Assembly (NCBI GenBank): GCA_030737835.1
Contig: JAUJYN010000018.1
Span: 3,534,001 to 3,598,000, forward strand
Direction of reading: 5' to 3'
Source: Acorus gramineus
Taxonomy: Eukaryota > Streptophyta > Magnoliopsida > Acorales > Acoraceae
DNA length: 64,000 nucleotides
The translations under genes and the position numbers were made by a program. Positions 11,810 through 25,215 of this stretch are shown here, piece after piece. The first letter of the stretch is position 1, and every line of letters begins with the position of its first letter. The notes beneath the pieces were generated by a model. The model was given only the letters and a program-made list of their open reading frames with translations, did no database searches and was not told the DNA's origin.

Positions 11810-12440
11810 AGTCTAGGCAGGCATGCTTTTCAAAATTCTTCCAGTCCTCGTAGAGTGATTTTGAATCACTGTATCAAGACCATGACACTTGAAGAATGAG
11901 GGTGGTCGAATAGGACTGAGGTTGGCAAGGTCCTGAGCTGGTGGAGGCTTGATGGGACTTCTTGGGAGAGGGCGGATGATGCCTCCTGGTCGGATCTGAG
12001 GTGGAGGATCATCTTCTGGCTGATACTCATATGCAGCACTGAACGCACTGATGCGACAACCGAACACCCTTGGTCGAGAGAGTACTTCTCCCCATACTGA
12101 TACTATTTCTCCATTGCTGGGAAAACGTAAACATTGGTGTCGAGTGGAAGAGACACCTTCAATCTCATCGAGCAAAGGCCTTCTGAGAATGATAGAGTTG
12201 AGTGATTTGATGTCCACTACTTTGCAACTGGCCGAGCTGCAGACTGGCCCTACTTTCAGGACAAAAGTGATCCTCCCATGGGAAGTTTGTGGTGAATCAT
12301 CATATGCCCGAAGTAGCGTCTCGGATGGCTCAAGCTTGGGAAGTCCGCGTTGCAGTTTCCTGTACAAGGCATAGGTCATGATATTTCTTTCGGCACCTAT
12401 GTCAATAAGAACATCACGAATGGTTTTTCCTGCAACCGTG
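11810..12440 (-). pseudogene. Aspartic-protease-like domain, third in the tandem series
   Basis: The minus strand shows an active-site-like VLIDIGAERNIMT, then YALYRKL, a GRITFVLKVGP strand pair, IILRRPLLDEI in place of the usual ILGRPWL, and RHQCLRFP. The order and spacing match the neighbouring domains. A proline-rich tail (about 11.9-12.0 kb) leads towards the next domain. Fossil. Confidence 0.65.
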
Positions 12441-12539
12441 GCTCGAATTTCAAGAGGCTAGGAACGAAATAAGGGAAAATGTAATAGAAAGGGAGCTTGG
12501 CGAACGCATAAGAGGTTCTTCTACTGCTGTGGATGAATC

Positions 12540-12790
12540 TTCCGTGACAGGACTGTTGGGCTCATCTCCATCTCTGAATATTTCTGTTTTTTCCTCCTAC
12601 TCTGCCCACCTTTTTAGATCAAATGTCAATATTTCTACTTCTTCATCAATCTCTTCCCACATCCCTGTATTTCTTCTTCCCCAAACTCTGCCCACATCCA
12701 TGGATCAGATGTCAATATTTCTGTTTCTTCCTTTGTCTCTGCCCATCTTCCTGGATCAAATGTCAATGTGCTAATACTGTAGTTGAGTAT
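12540..12790 (-). repeat. Degenerate tandem repeat between protease-like domains
   Basis: The phrase TCAATATTTCTGTTTCTTCC and the phrase CTCTGCCCAC recur about three times, with irregular spacing. On minus the repeats would encode acidic segments. This looks like local expansion of a linker in the Tat-like polyprotein. Confidence 0.55.
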
Positions 12791-12849
12791 TCTCTGCTCC
12801 CTTCTGAAATGCGCCTCTCCCCAAAGTGAGATGATTTTTTTGACATATA

Positions 12850-13190
12850 GGAATCAGATGCACTGACGCGGGGTAGATGAGATAACTCCCATGCTGTCAA
12901 GCCATGGCCTTCCCAAGATAATAGAATGCGGTGACTTGATCGCCATTACTTGACATGTCACATTGGAGGAAGCTGGTCCTACCATGAGCTTGAAGGAAAT
13001 CATACCATAAGCAACTTGTCTTGAATTGTCATATCCGATCAAGCATTCGTTTGAGGCTTCGAGCTTCGAGGGCGCCTTCCAAATTTTACAGATAGGTAGA
13101 AAGAGTCATGATGTTGGTGTACCCCCCTGTATCAATCAGCAAATTCCTGAAGATCTGGCCTCCTATCATCACTTTGACTTCAAGAGGAGC
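12850..13190 (-). pseudogene. Aspartic-protease-like domain, second in the tandem series
   Basis: The minus strand shows an active-site-like LLIDTGGYTNIMT, then GMISFKLMVGP, SIILGRPWLD and RQCI. These are the same landmarks in the same order as the other domains. Upstream, the phrase LRTAPLEVKVMIGG resembles the lead-in of the third domain. The next base block to the right is the terminus of a C-type LTR at 13299. Fossil. Confidence 0.65.
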
Positions 13191-14652
13191 AGTGCGCAGG
13201 CTAGGCTCAGCAAGCTCATGAGAATAAAATATAATGGGTGGTAGATCAATGGATCAGAACTACTGATGTCTCCAGGTGGATGACTGATGGGGGATTCAAT
13301 GTCACGCCCCAAGGTGGCCGTTCCCAAGACGTGACAATATATATAATATGAGTAATCAAAACAAGAGGTCAACAATGACGCCAAATGTATAAAACACACA
13401 AGGCTAACAGAGCAATGAGAATTGATAGCTCATTGAAAAGCGAAAGCATAAAACATCACTAAGTCTGTAAACTAAAATATTATTACAGACTTGAATACAC
13501 AATCACTGTCTTGTGAGAGCCAAGTCTAGTCCAAATAAAATACAACCAATGCAACATGCACGATTTATCAATACATAAATGACTCTAGGACTGCTGACAG
13601 TCTCGCACTCACCAACCGCCAAACAAGACGCTTCCACGCACGTAAGACTACGCCACAAGGAAGCTTCAGCTCCATACCCAACACCGCCCCTGTAGAAGAA
13701 ACAGTGCACGAGGGGTGAGCTACAAGCTCAGTGAGTGGCTGGAAACCAAACACCATCACAACAATTCAATACTAAGGCAATTTCCTTTCAAGGAAAAACA
13801 TGGGTAGAAACCCAAAGGATAATAAGGTCACGCGATGGTGCGACCATGCCTCGCCCTCGCCCTCACTCCCAGAGGGAGGCTCTTGGGACACTCGGGGAGG
13901 AACAACTGTTAACCATAACACATGGTGTTACTGGATAACGAGATACAACGAGTCCATCCGCTACGAGGTAGAGATACACTACGATACCTAAAGCGTTAGG
14001 AGTAACGTACCCAGAGTATACTCGATGGGTATAAGAGTCACGTGACTACATGACTTCAACTCACCCTCACCCTCACCCCTAAGGGTGACACGAGACTGTT
14101 GGGAGAAATTCCTCTGCTCTACACCCTTCGTCATCTGGTTTTCCTCTCCCGGGTAGCCTTTATCTGGTATACTCCCATGATCAGTACATCTGCTGAACGC
14201 GTCGGTAGTACATACAGGTTGGAGCCCTCTATCAACACAGCTTCAATGCTGGGCAGCTTCGACACGGATCCGATGAAGGGGAGAACGACTCCACGCTCGC
14301 AATATCATTCGTTTAGCCCTCTCCCGGGTAGCCTCCACCTAATATACTCCCATGATCAATACATCTTGCCGCATGCATCGATAGTACCTACAGGTGGGGG
14401 CCCTCTGTCAGGATAGCTACAACCCGGGGCGCTTCAATACGGACGATATTGGGAGGAAACATTCTATGTTCGCAATGCAAACTTCATGAAAAAAAACTAC
14501 CATCGGTGATCACCTACCGATGCGATCGAATGCAAATGAACTCCCACACAGATGTATTGCTCAGGTGCAGGAAGTTACCTCGACTCTCACACTGAAAATA
14601 AGCCCAAGGCATAACCCAATGAGCGATTCATACACGCGCCTAGCACAGGTAA

Positions 14653-15950
14653 TGTTGTGCCTGTGTCATTTGGAGCGCTCTGTTTGAAAATTTGGGTACA
14701 TAATTTTTTTTTCCTAGAAGTTATGTATTTCCAATTTGGTATTTGGATTTGATTTTGTTAAAATCCAAGATGAAGAGGTTTAAATATGAGTTTACTATGA
14801 GATGTCCAGTTTTGAGTTAGCTTTCGTACAAAAGTGGAATTAGGTCAACTGGATTCCTGTAGTAAAAGTTATGGGTATTTTTCCAAGTATACCCCGGGGA
14901 TGGAAATTCTGGCAGCAGCCCTGCTCGATGTTTAGCTCTAATTTCGGAATAGCTGGAGAGATTATTTGATCTTGGCATGAACATGAAAGTTGTAGATAAT
15001 CCTCTTGGATTTCCAACGGACTTGGAATTGTGCAATTCGGAGCTATATCGAGGAAGTTATGGCTGTTCCAGTGAAGCATGTGCAGAATTTCTAGTCAAAG
15101 GGCGACTAGGTCTTTTCCCCTTTAGATATTTGTGTGCTAAATATCTCTCTCTCTCTCTCTCCCTCCCATTTTTCCCACGACAACCTTTGCTGGTTCTCCT
15201 TCTCTCTTTCAAAAGCCCCCCCCCCCCCCCCACCAAGTGTTTGTTGATATGCCTCAAAGAGAAGAAGAGAAGGAGATGGTGGAGAAGGAAGTGATGGTAG
15301 GTTTGGTTGTTGTTGTTTGTTCCCCTCTCTCTCAAGCTCCCTTTCTCATGATCTTTCCCCTCCCCCCACTGATTGCAGCCATAGAGGGCTGAGGAGGCCG
15401 AGGTGGTGGTGGTGGTGGTGGTGGTGGCGGTTGAGGTGGTCGCGGGTGCGTCGAGGGCCCCCGAACCTCCCCCTTTTGTTCCCCCTCCAAGGTGAGCTCC
15501 TCCCCTTCTTTTCTTGGTTTTTATGGCTTAAGGGGTTGTGGGAAAGTCATGCATGCTAGGTAGATGGGTTAGGGTGTGTGTGAGGGGTAGGGGAGGGTTA
15601 AAAAGGGGTTAGGATGGGCTGGGCGCGCGCGCAGGCGGGCGCTGGCAGGCGCAGTCGGGCGCGCAGACGAGTGCGCGCTGGTGCGCGGGTGCGCGCGGGT
15701 GTGCGCGCGGGTGAGCGGGTGCGCGCTGGTGCTGGCGCGAGCCGGGGTCCGCGTGGGAGTGCGAGCAAGTGCGAGCGGGCGCTCGCGGGCGTGCGCTCGA
15801 GCGTGCGCGCGTGCGGCAATGCGCCTGGGAATGTTGCCTGGGAGCGGGGCAGGGGACCAGTGCGCGCGCGTGCTGGGGCGTGCACGGGGTGCTGCGCGAG
15901 GGCGCGGGATGAACATGCAGTGCGCGACGGCGCGCGCGAGTGTGAACAAG
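14653..15950 (+). repeat. D-type LTR 5' portion, truncated
   Basis: It begins TGTTGTGCCTGTGTCATT at 14653 and follows the D LTR at 44475 through its U3 phrases, CT-rich leader, GGTGAG donor-like motif near 15.49 kb and into the CpG-rich core. It then breaks off near 15950 and is followed by AT-rich sequence of the C-type LTR. The 3' part and the second target-duplication copy are lost. Confidence 0.85.
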
Positions 15951-16333
15951 CCTACTTCATGAAGACAATGACTCTTGATATTTTTCACAACATGCATAAC
16001 AACTCCTTGACACACAATCAAGCAAAACTGGTATATTTGCTGCAACCAGCCCTACTATTTGATCTCCATAGCACAAAATACACATTCAAAAATTATGTAA
16101 TACATCATACACATTCTTTGACATGTTGGGATCATAATCCGTGCAGACATCATAACCTCTACATGCCCGTAATAAAATGTTTCCAGAAACTGGTCAATTC
16201 CCACGCGAATCTGGACAGGCTATGCAAAACAGGTTCTAACTTACAACACAGATATCATACTAACACCAAATTTGATATTTTATATTGAGACACATAGATG
16301 ATCATATTACATGATGACACAAGCCTCAAAATA

Positions 16334-19062
16334 TGTCACGCCCTAGGGCGGCCGTCCCCGGGAATATTCTAAACAACAGCAAAAAATGACAACACAGACA
16401 AAAGCAAGGCTGACATGATATATACACAAATAGCGGAAGCTAAAAGACTGAGTCTGTAATTTAAAAACATATTACAGACTCGATACATAATCAACTGTCC
16501 TGTGAGAGCCAATATATACAATGACATCCAATATAATACAAACAGGTGCCCAAGCACGGAAATAAAATACATACAATAAAAAAGGGATGCTGATGGCCTC
16601 TAACACTCGCGGGATGTGGCGCTGCTCCGCTACTGATGAAATCCCTCAGGGAGCTCCTCCTTCAGATCCGACTCAGTGATAACTGGAGAAAAATATACGA
16701 GGGGTGAGCCACACGCTCAGTGAATAGCACAACCCATGCATCACAATTCATATTAACCTCAAAATTATTCAAAGCCTCAAAGTGGCAGGAACTACACAAT
16801 CCAGTGGGTCGCAACATCGCCGACCCACCACACCCTCACCCTCACCCTCCAATAGGTGACACGGCTATTGGAACTGACTAGGCTGTTAATCACCCTTGGT
16901 CCACCGATAGTCTCTCCTCCACTCCGTAGTCCGCCTGGTCTACACCCACAATTCAGCACAATCCGAAACCAAATCAGGAGGTGCCTACTGATGGGAGCCC
17001 TCTGTCAGGATGGCCTTTCTAACGTTCGGGCAGTCTCTATACGGATCCAACGAAGGGAACAGAAACAGCCTACCCACACGTATACGATCCAATCGGATCC
17101 GCCGGCAACATCTTCCTAACAATTTAAATGTCATGAATTCTTGCGAATTCCTCCAGGGCGCATAACTACGATGCGGGGAAGCCTGTATTATAACCGCATG
17201 GTTATAATATTCACTAAGCATGCTCATTACTAAATAACTCACATTTGATTTAAATAAATTAAACTAAATGGGAACATGCACAGGTCGGGCTTCCTAGCAT
17301 GAAAATATGGTATCAGGATGCATGGCTCTTACACATATCCTAAGGGTGCAAGTCCCTAACATACAAGGTCTAGGGTAGCATGCATACTACATAACAATCA
17401 TGCCTGTATAGATTACATATTATACAAGTTAATATTAAACCATGGTGCCCCAGGGGAGGACGATACATGCCTAAGAGCATATACGCCTCCCAACTGGGTT
17501 GGATTGTCCCACTCACCAATACCCGGGTCATCGCGTGACCGTCCGTCAAGATCTGCAAGATAGGGTATTCAACACGGTGAGTAAAATACACAATACATAC
17601 AAAAATATACTAAAAATACCCAACACTCGGACAAACGTACATACGGCCCGTACGCACGCGAGCCCGAGTGCCCCGACTCACTCCCGCACCCCGGGCAGCC
17701 ATGCGCACGGCCACCCGCACGCGCACGCACGGGTGCACATGCACGCACACACGCCCGAGAGCCGGGCGCACTGCCGCGCCCCAGCCCGCGCGCCCAGACG
17801 CGCTGCCACGCCTCTGCCCGCACGCCCAAACCCGCCGCACGCCACATCGCGCGTGCCCGCGCGCACTGCGCGTCCAGCCCCGGGTGCACCCGCACGCACT
17901 GCGCCCCAGCGCAGCACCTCGCGCGCACACCCACACGCACTGCGCCCCGGGCGCATCCCGCGCGCACGCCCGCTCGCCTCCCCGCGCACACCGCACACAA
18001 CGCGCCCCTGCGCAGCGCTCCGTGCGCACGCCGTGCACTGCGCCCTGCGCGCCCGACAGCACGCGCCCAGCGCGCCTGACCGCAGCTCGCCCGCCTGCGC
18101 CTGCCTGCCTGCGGGCGCAGGCTCGCGCGCACGCGCGCCGGTGAGCCCGCAGGCACCCGAGCCAACCCTAACACCTCCAACAGCCCCCCAACAGCCCCCT
18201 CCAACAACCCAACAGCCAAGCATAACCAAAAACACCTCCAAACATGCATCTAAACAAGAAAAGGAAGGAAAGAAACTCACCCAAGGAGAGGAAGGAAAGG
18301 GGAGGAAGAACAGGTGCTCTTCGCGCACCGATTTACCACCTCCAAGACCACCACCACCTAGATCTCCACTCAGCCAAGGAAGGGCTGAAAACAGGGGAGA
18401 AAAGAGGCTATGAGAGGGGCTCACACATGAGGGAACTCGAAAATGAAACCATGGATTGATAGATCGGGTCCTCACCTTTCTTTTCTCCTTCTAGGGTTTC
18501 TTGATCCAACACTTCTAGCTAAGTCATATGGAGGAAATAAAGAGAGGGGAGAGAGAGATTTGAAGTAGAGAAGATGATGAATAGTGGGGGGGGCACTATG
18601 TCTAGGCGTGGACTTAAAGGGGGGGCCCACACCACACACACACCACTCACACACTCACACTTAAAGATTAATTAGGCTTAAGTGAGGTTTAGGTTAGGTG
18701 TAGGGGCACTTTGACTTGGGTCAACCCAACCACACTAGAAGACAAAAGAGTTGACCAAGTCATGGGCCCACATTGACCAAGTCAAGTCTCCCAATGACTT
18801 TTCGCTCGGTCAAAACCTGGATACGATTCGGAATTGTGAAATTCTAAAACGTTACTGGAATTCGATGAAATTTTCGTGAGTGGCTTGAAATGGCACCAGG
18901 ACACATAATATGCAGTTAGATTTTCAATCGGAGTCCTCAAACTCAGGATGATAGCTAAAAGTCCAAAATTTTAGCGGTTCCGATCGAAAAACGAAAAAGC
19001 TGAAAAACTGTCAGAATGCTCCAATGGTTACCAGAAGGCTAAAAAGTAACACATATATAACA
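16334..19062 (-). repeat. Family A solo LTR, TSD AAATA
   Basis: The LTR runs from TGTCACGCCC (16334) to the complement of TGTTATATATG ending at 19062, 2729 bp. AAATA flanks it on both sides (16329-16333 and 19063-19067), a perfect 5-bp target duplication with no internal region, so this is a solo LTR. Its CpG-rich block is about 17.64-18.16 kb and the micro-exon motif about 17.52-17.56 kb. It carries one G-rich cassette and lacks the optional 130-bp module. It sits in the C-type LTR. Confidence 0.95.
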
Positions 19063-21617
19063 AAATATGCCTCTAGTTACCAAATTCACAAGGATCTTCA
19101 CAAGATAGAAATCTGCCTTACTACAACACAAAGCCATCACTATTCATGCATAAACACAAACACCTCATGTGTAGCAGCAATTACACATAACAACTGTTGT
19201 GCCTGTGTCATTTGGAGCGCTCTGTTTGAAAATTTGGCTACATAATTTTTTTCCTCGAAGTTATGTATTTTCAATTTGGTATTTGGATTTGATTTTGTTA
19301 AAATCCAAGATGAAGAGGTTTAAATATGATTTTATTATGAGATGTCCAGTTTTGAGTTAGCTTTCGCACAGAAGTGGAATTAGATCAACTGGATTCTTGT
19401 AGTAAAAGTTATGGGTATTTTTCCAAGTATACCCCGGGGAGGGAAATTTTGGCAGCAGCCCTGTTCTATGTTTAGCTCTAATTTCGGAATAGCTGGAGAG
19501 ATTATTTGATCTTGGCATAAACATGAAAGTTGTAGATAATCTTCTTGGCTTTCCAACGGACTTAGAATTGTGCAATTCGGAGCTATATCGAGGAAGTTAT
19601 GGCTGTTCCAGTGAAGCATGCGCAGAATTTCTAGTCAAAGGATGATTTGGTCATTTCCATCCCTTTTAGATATTTGTGTGCAACAAATATCTTCCTCTCT
19701 CTCTCTCTCTCTCCCTCTCATTCCCACGTCTACCACTCTTGAGTCTCTCTTCTCTCTTTCACACACACCCCCCCAAGTGTTTGTGATAATGTCCCAAAGA
19801 GAAGGAGAAGGTGGAGGAGGAAGTGATGGTGAATCTTTGTGTAAGTGTTGTTGTTGTTGTTTGTCCTCCTCTCTCAAGCCCCCTCTCATATCTTGTCCCC
19901 CCCTGATTTGCAGCCAAGAAGGGGTGAGGAGAGGCCGAAGTGGTGGTGGTGGTGGTGGTTGAGGTGGCCGTGGGCGCGTCGAGAGCCCCGCACCTCCCCC
20001 TTTCTGTTTCCCTCTTTTGGTAAGTCCTTTTCCCCTTCTTTTTGATTTGTAAGGGCTGTTGGGATGGTTGGGGAAGTCATGCATGCTATGCATAGGGGTT
20101 AGAGTGTGTGTGAGGGGTTGGGGAGGGTTAAAATGGGGTAAGGGTTGGCTAGGCGGGCGCTGGCGGGCGCGCAAACGCGTGCGGGCGCGTGCGCGCGAGT
20201 GCGCGGGTGTGCGCGGAGTGGTCATGCGGGTGCGCGCGGGAGTGCGCGCCAGCGGGCGCGGGCGGGAAGTAGTGCGCCTGGGCGCGGGGCTGGGGACCAG
20301 TGCACGCGCGCGTGTGCGTGCGCATGCTGGGGCGTGCGAGCAGGGTGCTGCATGGGGGACGCAGTGCGCGCGGGTACGCGCTGGGCTGGACGCGCGGTGT
20401 GCGCGGGTGCGCCCGAGCGTGCGTGTGCGCACGGCAACGCGTCTGGGTGCGCAAGCAGGCGCACGACAATGCACTGAGGGTGCTGGGGTGCGTGCGTGCG
20501 TGCACACATGCGTGCGCGTGCGGGGGGGCCATGCGTGTGGCTGCCCGAGGGTTCGGGTAGGTGTCAGGGCACTCGGACTCGCGTGCGTACGTGCGTGCTC
20601 GCATGCGTGCGAGCCCGTATGCATGCTTGTCCGAGTATTGGGTATTTCTAATGATTTCTATGTGTAAATTGTGTTGTTACTCACCAAGTTGGATGCCCAT
20701 GCCTTGCAGATCGCGGCGGATGGGATGCGCGAGGTCCCGGGTTGTAAGGTGAGTGGTTCGATTCCAATCCCCCCCCCCCCTCTCTAGGGATGCGCTCGAC
20801 CCGCATAGACGCGCATCGCGCATCGATGGGGCCCCCTAGCTATAATATGTAAATACTATGTAACGCATGTTATAATATGATATAACCATGCCACATTAGA
20901 CCTTGTATGCTAGGGAAATGCATCCTGACACCATGTTTCATGCTAGGAAAGCCTTGACCTATGCATGTTCCCATTTAGTTTAATTTATTTAAATCAAGAT
21001 GGGATTACGTGATTATATTGTTATAAGCATGACATTAGAGAATATTATAACCTTGTGGTTATAATATATGTTTCCCCGCATCTTAGTTATGCGCCCTGGA
21101 GGAATTCTTGAGAATTCATGACATTAGAAATGTTAGGAAGCGTTGTCGACGGATCCAAGAGGATTGCATGCGTGTGGGTAGGCTGTTCTCTTCCCTTCGT
21201 TGGATCCGTGTAGTGACATCCCCAGTGTTAGACAGGCTGTCCTGACAGAGGGCTCCCATCTGTAGGTACCTCCAATGCATCGGACAGTGCTGATCGTGGG
21301 AGTATACCAGGTAAGCTACGGAGCGTGGGAGAGGCTAGTGGTGGACCAAGGGTGAATAGCAGTCTAGTCAGTCCCAAAAGGCCCATTCACCCCCTAAAGG
21401 GTGAGGGTGAGGGTGGGGTGGGTCGACGATGTTACGACCCACTAGCTTGTACAGTTACTCCTGTTTAGGGACTGTAATTATTTTAGGGTTAATATGTGTT
21501 GCGTTGCATAGTTTGTGCCATTCACTGAGTGTGTGGCACACCCCCCTCGCATATTCTTCTCCTCCAGAGTGGTAGTTGTTTCCATGGGGTTCGCTTTGAA
21601 AACATGGAATGTTCACT

Positions 21618-24600
21618 TGTTATATTTGTGTCACTTTTAACCTGTTGGTAACCGTTGGAGCGTCCTGGCAGTTTTTCAATTTTTTTCGATTTTCGATCGG
21701 AACCGCTAATTTTTGGACTGTTAGCTATCATCCTGAGTTAGAGGACTCCTATTGGAAATCTAACTGCATATTTGGTGTCCTGGTGCCATTTTAGGCCTCT
21801 CACGAAAATTTCATCGAATTCCGGTAACGTTCCTGAAATTTCACAGTTCCGGGGCGTATCCGGGTTTTTAAGTGACTTGCTATATAAGTGAGATCTAATT
21901 TTTGTTTGCCACTATTCATCATCCCTACCAAATTGCCCTCTCTCCTCTTCTCCATTTTTCTTCCATTTGAGGCCCTTAGACCCCTCAAAACCAAAAACCT
22001 AAAACCTAGGAAGTGTAGATCGGGTCCCGGTGGTTTCAAATCTCGATTCCGGCGAGTTTTACCCCTCCGTCCGCCCTCTCTTCTCCTCTGTTTTGGCCCA
22101 TTTCGGAGGTGGGAGTAGATCCGGGCGTTGGAAGCCCTTTGGGAAAGGTTTCGGTGCGCGGAGAGCAACCGGACTTCCCTTCTTCCCCTCGGTAAGCCTC
22201 CTTTCCCTCTTTTTCATGCTTAGATGTATGTTAGGAGGGTAGATTTGTGGTTGGGAGGCGGTCGGCGGTGGTGGGTGGCCGTCGGAGGGCTGTGGTGGTG
22301 GTCGGAGGCCGTGGGGTGGTCGGAGGTGGGTGGTAGAGGAGCTCGGGCTGGCAGGCTGCTGTCTCGGGCAGGGCAGCAGCGCAGGGCAGCAGGCGCAGCG
22401 GCTGGCGCAGGCGCGCGCGCGCGTGCGCGCGGGCGTGCGCGCGTGCGTGCGCTCGGGTGGCGCTGGGGGCCAGCAGGGCTGGGCGTGCGTGCGCTCGGGT
22501 GGCGCTGGGGGCCAGCAGGGCTGGGCAAGCTGGGTAGGGCTAGCCGGGTAGGCTGGAAGCAGGCGCACCAGTTTGCCGGGCGCGCATGCGGGCGTGCGCT
22601 CGGGGGGTGCAGGGGGAGGCATGCAGGTAGGCAGGCTGCTGGCTGTGCGAGCAGGGCAGGCCGACTGGGCAGGCCATGCTCGGGCAGCTGGCAGGGGGTG
22701 CTCGGGCATCAGGCGGGCAGTGGCTGGGCGTGCAAGGCGAACGGTGCTTGAGCCACTCGACGACACGCGCAGGCAGGCAGTGCGGGCAGCAGCGCGGGCA
22801 TGCTGGCAGGCGCGTTGGGCGCGTGCTGCCAGGCGCGTTGGGCGCGTGTTGCGCGTGCGTGCGCGTGGGCGCTGGGTGAGGGTCCCGGGTGCGTGCGTGC
22901 GCGTGCGTGCGCGTGGGCGCTGGGTTTTGTGTATTTTTGATGTCTTTGGTAGTAGTTGTGGATTTTTAACTCACCATATTGAATGTCTGTCTTGCAGATC
23001 TAGACGGACGGTCGCGCGACGACCCAGATACCGGTGAGTGGGACAATCCAACCCAGTAGAGAGGGGTCATACGCATTTGGGCGTATACCGACCTCTCCTG
23101 GGGCACCATGGATGTATATTAACCAGCATGAATATGTAATCCATGCTTGCATGATTTAAATGTAGAATGCATGCTACCCTAGTCTTTGCATATTAGGGAC
23201 TTGCACCCTTAGGATAGGTGTAAGAGCCATGCACCATGCCCCCTGTTTTCATGATAGGAAACCTCGGCCTATGCATGCGTCCTACTAGTTTATTTATTAA
23301 ATTAAATGCTAGTGTATGTTAAATCGCATGCCTTAGATAATATTATAGGGAGGAGCCTTGCGAGGTCAACATTGAGACCCGTGTTAGGGTACTCCGTGTT
23401 CCTTGTTTGGTTGTCGGGATGTCCTGTATCGGGACCTCATGCTGCCCTCTCAAGGTTTCAAGTCCCATTAATATTATAAGTAATGTTATATAACTGTTAT
23501 GAATATTAGCATATTTAGTGAATATTATAGGGGAGGGGCCTTGCGAGGACAGCGGTGAGACCCGGGTTAGGGTACTCCGTGTTCCTTGTTTGGTTGTCGG
23601 GGTATCCTATATCGGGAACTCACGCCGCCCTCCCGAGTTTCTTTCCCCCAATGATATTCCGCCCTTGCTTTTATTGTGCGTGTTCCCTGCATCTTGGTTA
23701 TGCGCCCTGGAGGAACTCTGAAGAGTTCATGGCATTAGAGTTGTAGAGATGTATTGTCGGCGGATCCGAGTGGATCATATGCGTATGGATAGGCTGTTCT
23801 GTCCCCTTCGTTGGATCCGGTAGAGACTGCCCCAGCGTTAGAAAGGTCGTCCCTTCCAAGGGTTCCCCATCAGTAGGCGCCTCCTGATTTGGTTTCGGAC
23901 TGGGCCGAAGTTGTGGGTGAAAACCAAGCGGCCTACGGAGTGGAGGAGAGACTATCGGTGGACCAAGGGTGACCAACAGCCTAGGGTGAGGGTGAGGGTG
24001 TAGTGGGTTGGCGATGAGCGACCTACTGGATTTGTGATTGGATGATTATCAGTCCCAATAGCCTATGTCACCCATTGATGGGTGAGGGTGAGGGTGTGGT
24101 GGTTCGGCGAAGTACGAACCACTGGATTATGTTGTTATGTCACTTAGAGGCTGGATAAATAATGGAATTGTGGTAAATATTGTCTGTGATGCATGGGTTG
24201 TGCTGTTCACTGAGCGTGTGGCTCACCCCTCGCATATGTTTTTCCCCAGTGGTCACTGAGCCTGAGCTGGAGCCGGAGCAGCAGTTGGAGCTTTTCGAGG
24301 GATTCCTTCAGTAGCGGAGCAGCGCTACGTTCCGCGAGTGCCAGAGATTATCAGCATCCCTTCTTGACTGTATGTATTTGATTTCGGTGCTTGACACGTG
24401 TTTGTATATGTTCAGTTGTATTGGTGTATATTGGCTCTCACAGGACAGATGATTGAGTATCGAGTCTGTAGAATGTTTATTTACAGATTCAGTCTTTTGC
24501 TTCCGCATTTGGTGTATATATCATGTCAACCCCTTTGTTGCATGTGTGTCATTCTAGTTGTTTGTGTATGATATATTATTGACCTCCTGAGTAGATTCTG

Positions 24601-24653
24601 ATATTATATATACACTTGCCGCGTCCCGGGGACGGCCGCCCTGGCGCGTGACA
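21618..24653 (+). repeat. Family A solo LTR, TSD TCACT
   Basis: Starts TGTTATATTTGTG and ends GCGTGACA, 3036 bp, flanked by TCACT at 21613-21617 and 24654-24658. A TATA-like TATATAAG lies near 21.88 kb, a donor-like GGTAAGCC near 22.19 kb, the CpG-rich block about 22.38-22.92 kb and the 36-nt micro-exon motif at 22998-23033. It carries two copies of the optional module that other A LTRs have once or not at all, and two G-rich cassettes. Inserted in the D solo LTR. Confidence 0.95.
23336..23650 (+). repeat. Tandem duplication of the optional LTR module
   Basis: Two similar segments (about 23336-23455 and 23521-23650) each read AATATTATAGGG... CCTTGCGAGG ... GAGACCCG ... GTTAGGGTACTCCGTGTTCC ... 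CGCCCTCCC-like end. T2 and the A LTRs at 25787 and 49552 have it once. The LTRs of T1, T3 and the solo LTR at 16334 lack it. Confidence 0.8.
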
Positions 24654-25129
24654 TCACTCCCAAGGTTGTCTGAGTTGAAGAGGCCGGGTTGTAGCTGTCC
24701 TGACAGAGGGCTCCCATCCGTAGGTACCACCGATGCAGTCGGAGGGGTACTGATCGTGGGAGTATACCAGGTAGAGGCTACCCGGAAGAGGGCTAACAAA
24801 TGATATCGCGAGCGTGGAATCGTTCTCCCCTTCATTGGATCCTATGTAGGAACTCCCCGGCGTTGGAGCTGTCCTGGGAGTATACCAGGTCGAGGCTACG
24901 CAAGGGAGAGGCTACCGGTGGACCAGGGGTGTAGAGCAATCTAAGTCTCTTCCCAAAGTCCCAAGATGTCTCCTTTCAGGAGTGAGGGTGTGGATGAGGC
25001 GAAGACACGTCGCCTTGTGACCCATTCGTTGTTCGACCGTTCCCATAGTTGTTGGGTCCGGTCTCGTGATCGATGTTGAAGGAGATCGATGGGCGATTAT
25101 TTAGATGTAGATGATCCAGTAGTGTTGAG

Positions 25130-25215
25130 TAGACCAGTAAATCCGGGTCTCTTCGACCGACGGTATGGTCTCTAGACCAGTAAATCCGGGTCTCTTCGAC
25201 CGACGGTATGGTCTC
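25130..25215 (+). repeat. 43-bp tandem duplication in the D LTR
   Basis: Two identical 43-bp units, each beginning AGACCAGTAAATCCGGGTCT and ending GTATGGTCTCT. The same duplication, less perfect, is in the D LTR at about 47498-47583. The D-type end near 61796 has only one unit. Confidence 0.85.
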
